DNA of 64,000 bases. It comes from Flavobacterium sp. KMS. GTDB taxonomy: Bacteria > Bacteroidota > Bacteroidia > Flavobacteriales > Flavobacteriaceae. A program made the translations under genes and the position numbers. The DNA is taken from the NCBI RefSeq assembly GCF_000813005.1, contig NZ_JSYP01000005.1, positions 1 through 64,000 of the forward strand, read 5' to 3'. This document shows positions 62,208 to 64,000 of the stretch, piece by piece; positions within the stretch are counted from its first letter, which is position 1, and every line of letters begins with the position of its first letter. The notes beneath the pieces are model-generated. The model was not told where the DNA came from. It saw nothing but the letters and a program-made list of their open reading frames with translations, and made no database searches.

Positions 62208-64000
62208 CTAATCTGCTATATTAGGATTTAACCATTTCATAGCTTTATCTGTCGAAATACTTCGGCGTTTGGCGTAATCTACAACTTGGTCTTCTTTTAT
62301 TTTTCCGAGTCCAAAATATTTACTTTTCGGATTTCCAAAATAATATCCTGAAACCGAAGATGCTGGCCACATCGCCATACTTTCAGTAAGGGTTACTCCT
62401 ATTTCTTCTTCTACATTTAGTAATTTCCAAATTGTTGGTTTTTCTAAATGGTCTGGACAAGCAGGATATCCTGGCGCTGGACGAATTCCTTTATAATTTT
62501 CTTCGATTAAATCTTCTGTCGATAATGATTCGTCTACGTCATAACCCCAAAAATCTTTACGTACTTCTTCGTGTAGATATTCGGCGAAAGCCTCTGCAAA
62601 ACGGTCAGCTAATGCTTTTACCATGATCGAATTGTAATCGTCAAGATCTTTTTCAAATTCGGCAGCCCATTCGTCTACACCAAATCCTGTTGTTACACAA
62701 AATGCTCCCATATAATCGGTAATTCCGCTGTCTTTTGGCAATATAAAATCCGACAAAGCAATGTTTGGTGCGCCTTTTGTTTTTTGTGATTGCTGACGAA
62801 GCGTTAAGAATTTCTCCAGAACTTTTCCGTTTTCATCACGCAATTCGATATCGTCATCATCTACCTGATTCGCAGGGAAAATTCCGTAAATACCTTTTGC
62901 AGTTAGCTTTTTCTCTGCCAAAATTACTTTCAACATGTCCTGTGCATCTGCAAAAACAGAAGTTGCTTGTTCTCCAACTACTTCATCGGTTAAAATCGCT
63001 GGGTATTTCCCAAACAATTCCCATGTTCTAAAAAACGGTGTCCAGTCGATATACGGTACCAGAACGTCCAACTCTACTTCGATTACTTTTGCTCCAATAA
63101 ATTTTGGTTTGGTTGGCGTGTATTCTGCCCAATCCAATTGTAATTTATTTTTACGCGCTTGCTCAATCGTCAGGAAGTTTTTATCTCTCGAACGATTTAA
63201 AAATGTTTCTCTAAACGCATCATAATCTGCACGAATATCGCTTGCATATATTTTGCGATTATGGTCTAAAAGATTTCCTGCAACGGTAACGGCTCTTGAA
63301 GCATCGTTTACGTGAATTACAGTTTCTCTATATTGTGGTGCAATTTTCACGGCTGTATGCGCGCGCGAAGTCGTTGCTCCACCAATCATAATCGGGATTT
63401 TAATTCCTTGTTTGTCTAGTTCTTTTGCCAAATACACCATTTCGTCAAGCGAAGGCGTAATCAATCCGCTTAGACCAATAATGTCAACATTATGCTCTAT
63501 CGCGGCAGCAATAATTTTTTCTGGAGGCACCATAACACCAAGATCTACAATCTCGTAATTGTTACAGGCTAATACCACCGAAACGATGTTTTTACCAATA
63601 TCGTGAACGTCACCTTTTACAGTTGCCATCAATATTTTACCATTCCCTTGTTTGTCTCCGGCTTGTTTGCTTGCCTCAATATAAGGTAATAAATAAGCAA
63701 CAGCTTTTTTCATTACACGTGCTGATTTTACTACTTGTGGCAAGAACATTTTTCCGCTTCCGAATAAATCTCCTACGACATTCATTCCTGTCATCAAATT
63801 GATTTCGATAACTTCAATAGGTTTTACAGCTGCTAGACGCGCTTCTTCGACATCTATTTCTATAAAAGCATCAATACCTTTTACCAATGAATGTGTAATA
63901 CGCTCCTGAACCGTTCCTAAACGCCATTCCTGAATCGCTTTTTCATCTGATTTTACTTCGCCTTTTACATTCTCTGCAAAATCTAAAAGTCTTTCAGTTG
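62208..64000 (-). CDS. metH: B12-dependent methionine synthase MetH (3' part; 5' end outside window)
   Basis: The frame is open to the right edge, so 597 codons of the C-terminal part are present. The visible sequence begins in the cobalamin cap domain ('[20 protein letters not shown]'), then the B12-binding domain with the His ligand in '[20 protein letters not shown]', and the C-terminal activation (SAM-binding) domain ending in '[20 protein letters not shown]', '[18 protein letters not shown]'. The homocysteine and folate domains lie outside the window, possibly as a separate gene in this phylum. metF follows. Confidence 0.97.
   Translation of the reverse strand, partial: TERLLDFAENVKGEVKSDEKAIQEWRLGTVQERITHSLVKGIDAFIEIDVEEARLAAVKPIEVIEINLMTGMNVVGDLFGSGKMFLPQVVKSARVMKKAVAYLLPYIEASKQAGDKQGNGKILMATVKGDVHDIGKNIVSVVLACNNYEIVDLGVMVPPEKIIAAAIEHNVDIIGLSGLITPSLDEMVYLAKELDKQGIKIPIMIGGATTSRAHTAVKIAPQYRETVIHVNDASRAVTVAGNLLDHNRKIYASDIRADYDAFRETFLNRSRDKNFLTIEQARKNKLQLDWAEYTPTKPKFIGAKVIEVELDVLVPYIDWTPFFRTWELFGKYPAILTDEVVGEQATSVFADAQDMLKVILAEKKLTAKGIYGIFPANQVDDDDIELRDENGKVLEKFLTLRQQSQKTKGAPNIALSDFILPKDSGITDYMGAFCVTTGFGVDEWAAEFEKDLDDYNSIMVKALADRFAEAFAEYLHEEVRKDFWGYDVDESLSTEDLIEENYKGIRPAPGYPACPDHLEKPTIWKLLNVEEEIGVTLTESMAMWPASSVSGYYFGNPKSKYFGLGKIKEDQVVDYAKRRSISTDKAMKWLNPNIAD

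Overview
The window is AT-rich chromosomal DNA from a member of the Bacteroidetes, almost certainly a Flavobacterium. The evidence is the set of gliding genes gldA, gldD and gldE, the order mutY-ssb-gldE-gldD, promoters of the TTG/TAnnTTTG type, TonB-dependent receptors, an rplU with an Ala/Lys/Glu-rich tail, and many intergenic hairpin repeats typical of that genus. I see no rRNA, tRNA, CRISPR array or prophage. The left edge cuts through a transposase gene and the right edge cuts through metH.

Layout. 1-5.5 kb is an accessory-looking stretch: a transposase fragment, a GNAT acetyltransferase, two related secreted proteins built from one repeated domain, a lipoprotein with an HExxH motif, a small unknown protein and an XRE regulator. 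5.5-12.2 kb holds a serine hydrolase with a membrane-anchored AraC regulator, a PQQ-propeller lipoprotein, an AAA ATPase, a second GNAT enzyme and a membrane protein. 12.4-27.7 kb is mostly core: rplU-rpmA, a pair of M16 peptidases (one without zinc ligands), an EamA transporter, an HMA lipoprotein, mutY-ssb-gldE-gldD, and divergent from it an HU gene, a 30-codon very basic protein and rng. 25-33.5 kb holds pbpC and a giant alpha-2-macroglobulin lipoprotein. 34-40.6 kb holds a SUKH-like protein, tadA, a TonB-like protein, dxs, a DUF3078 protein and dgt.

40.8-43.9 kb is the most unusual locus. It is a type II restriction-modification module inserted between dgt and an lrp-type regulator. The putative PD-(D/E)xK nuclease and the C5-cytosine methyltransferase converge and overlap by 7 bp. 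The methyltransferase begins with about 100 residues that look like the arm-type DNA-binding domain of Bacteroidetes tyrosine integrases, and a phased array of 12-bp direct repeats lies directly before its start codon.

44-64 kb: the lrp gene is divergent from metE. Then come a small outer membrane barrel, gldA and a TonB-dependent receptor. A probable iron-uptake operon follows (TonB-dependent receptor, DUF4374 lipoprotein, PepSY membrane protein) behind a Fur-box-like palindrome. Last are a PLP decarboxylase, a dicarboxylate/amino-acid symporter, a methyltransferase, metF and the 3' part of metH. B12-independent (metE) and B12-dependent (metH) methionine synthases are therefore both present, and metF supplies the methyl donor for either.

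Intergenic DNA carries several repeat families: a three-copy structured hairpin element, a repeat that encodes the tail NPDxADLxSV, and several long perfect inverted repeats.
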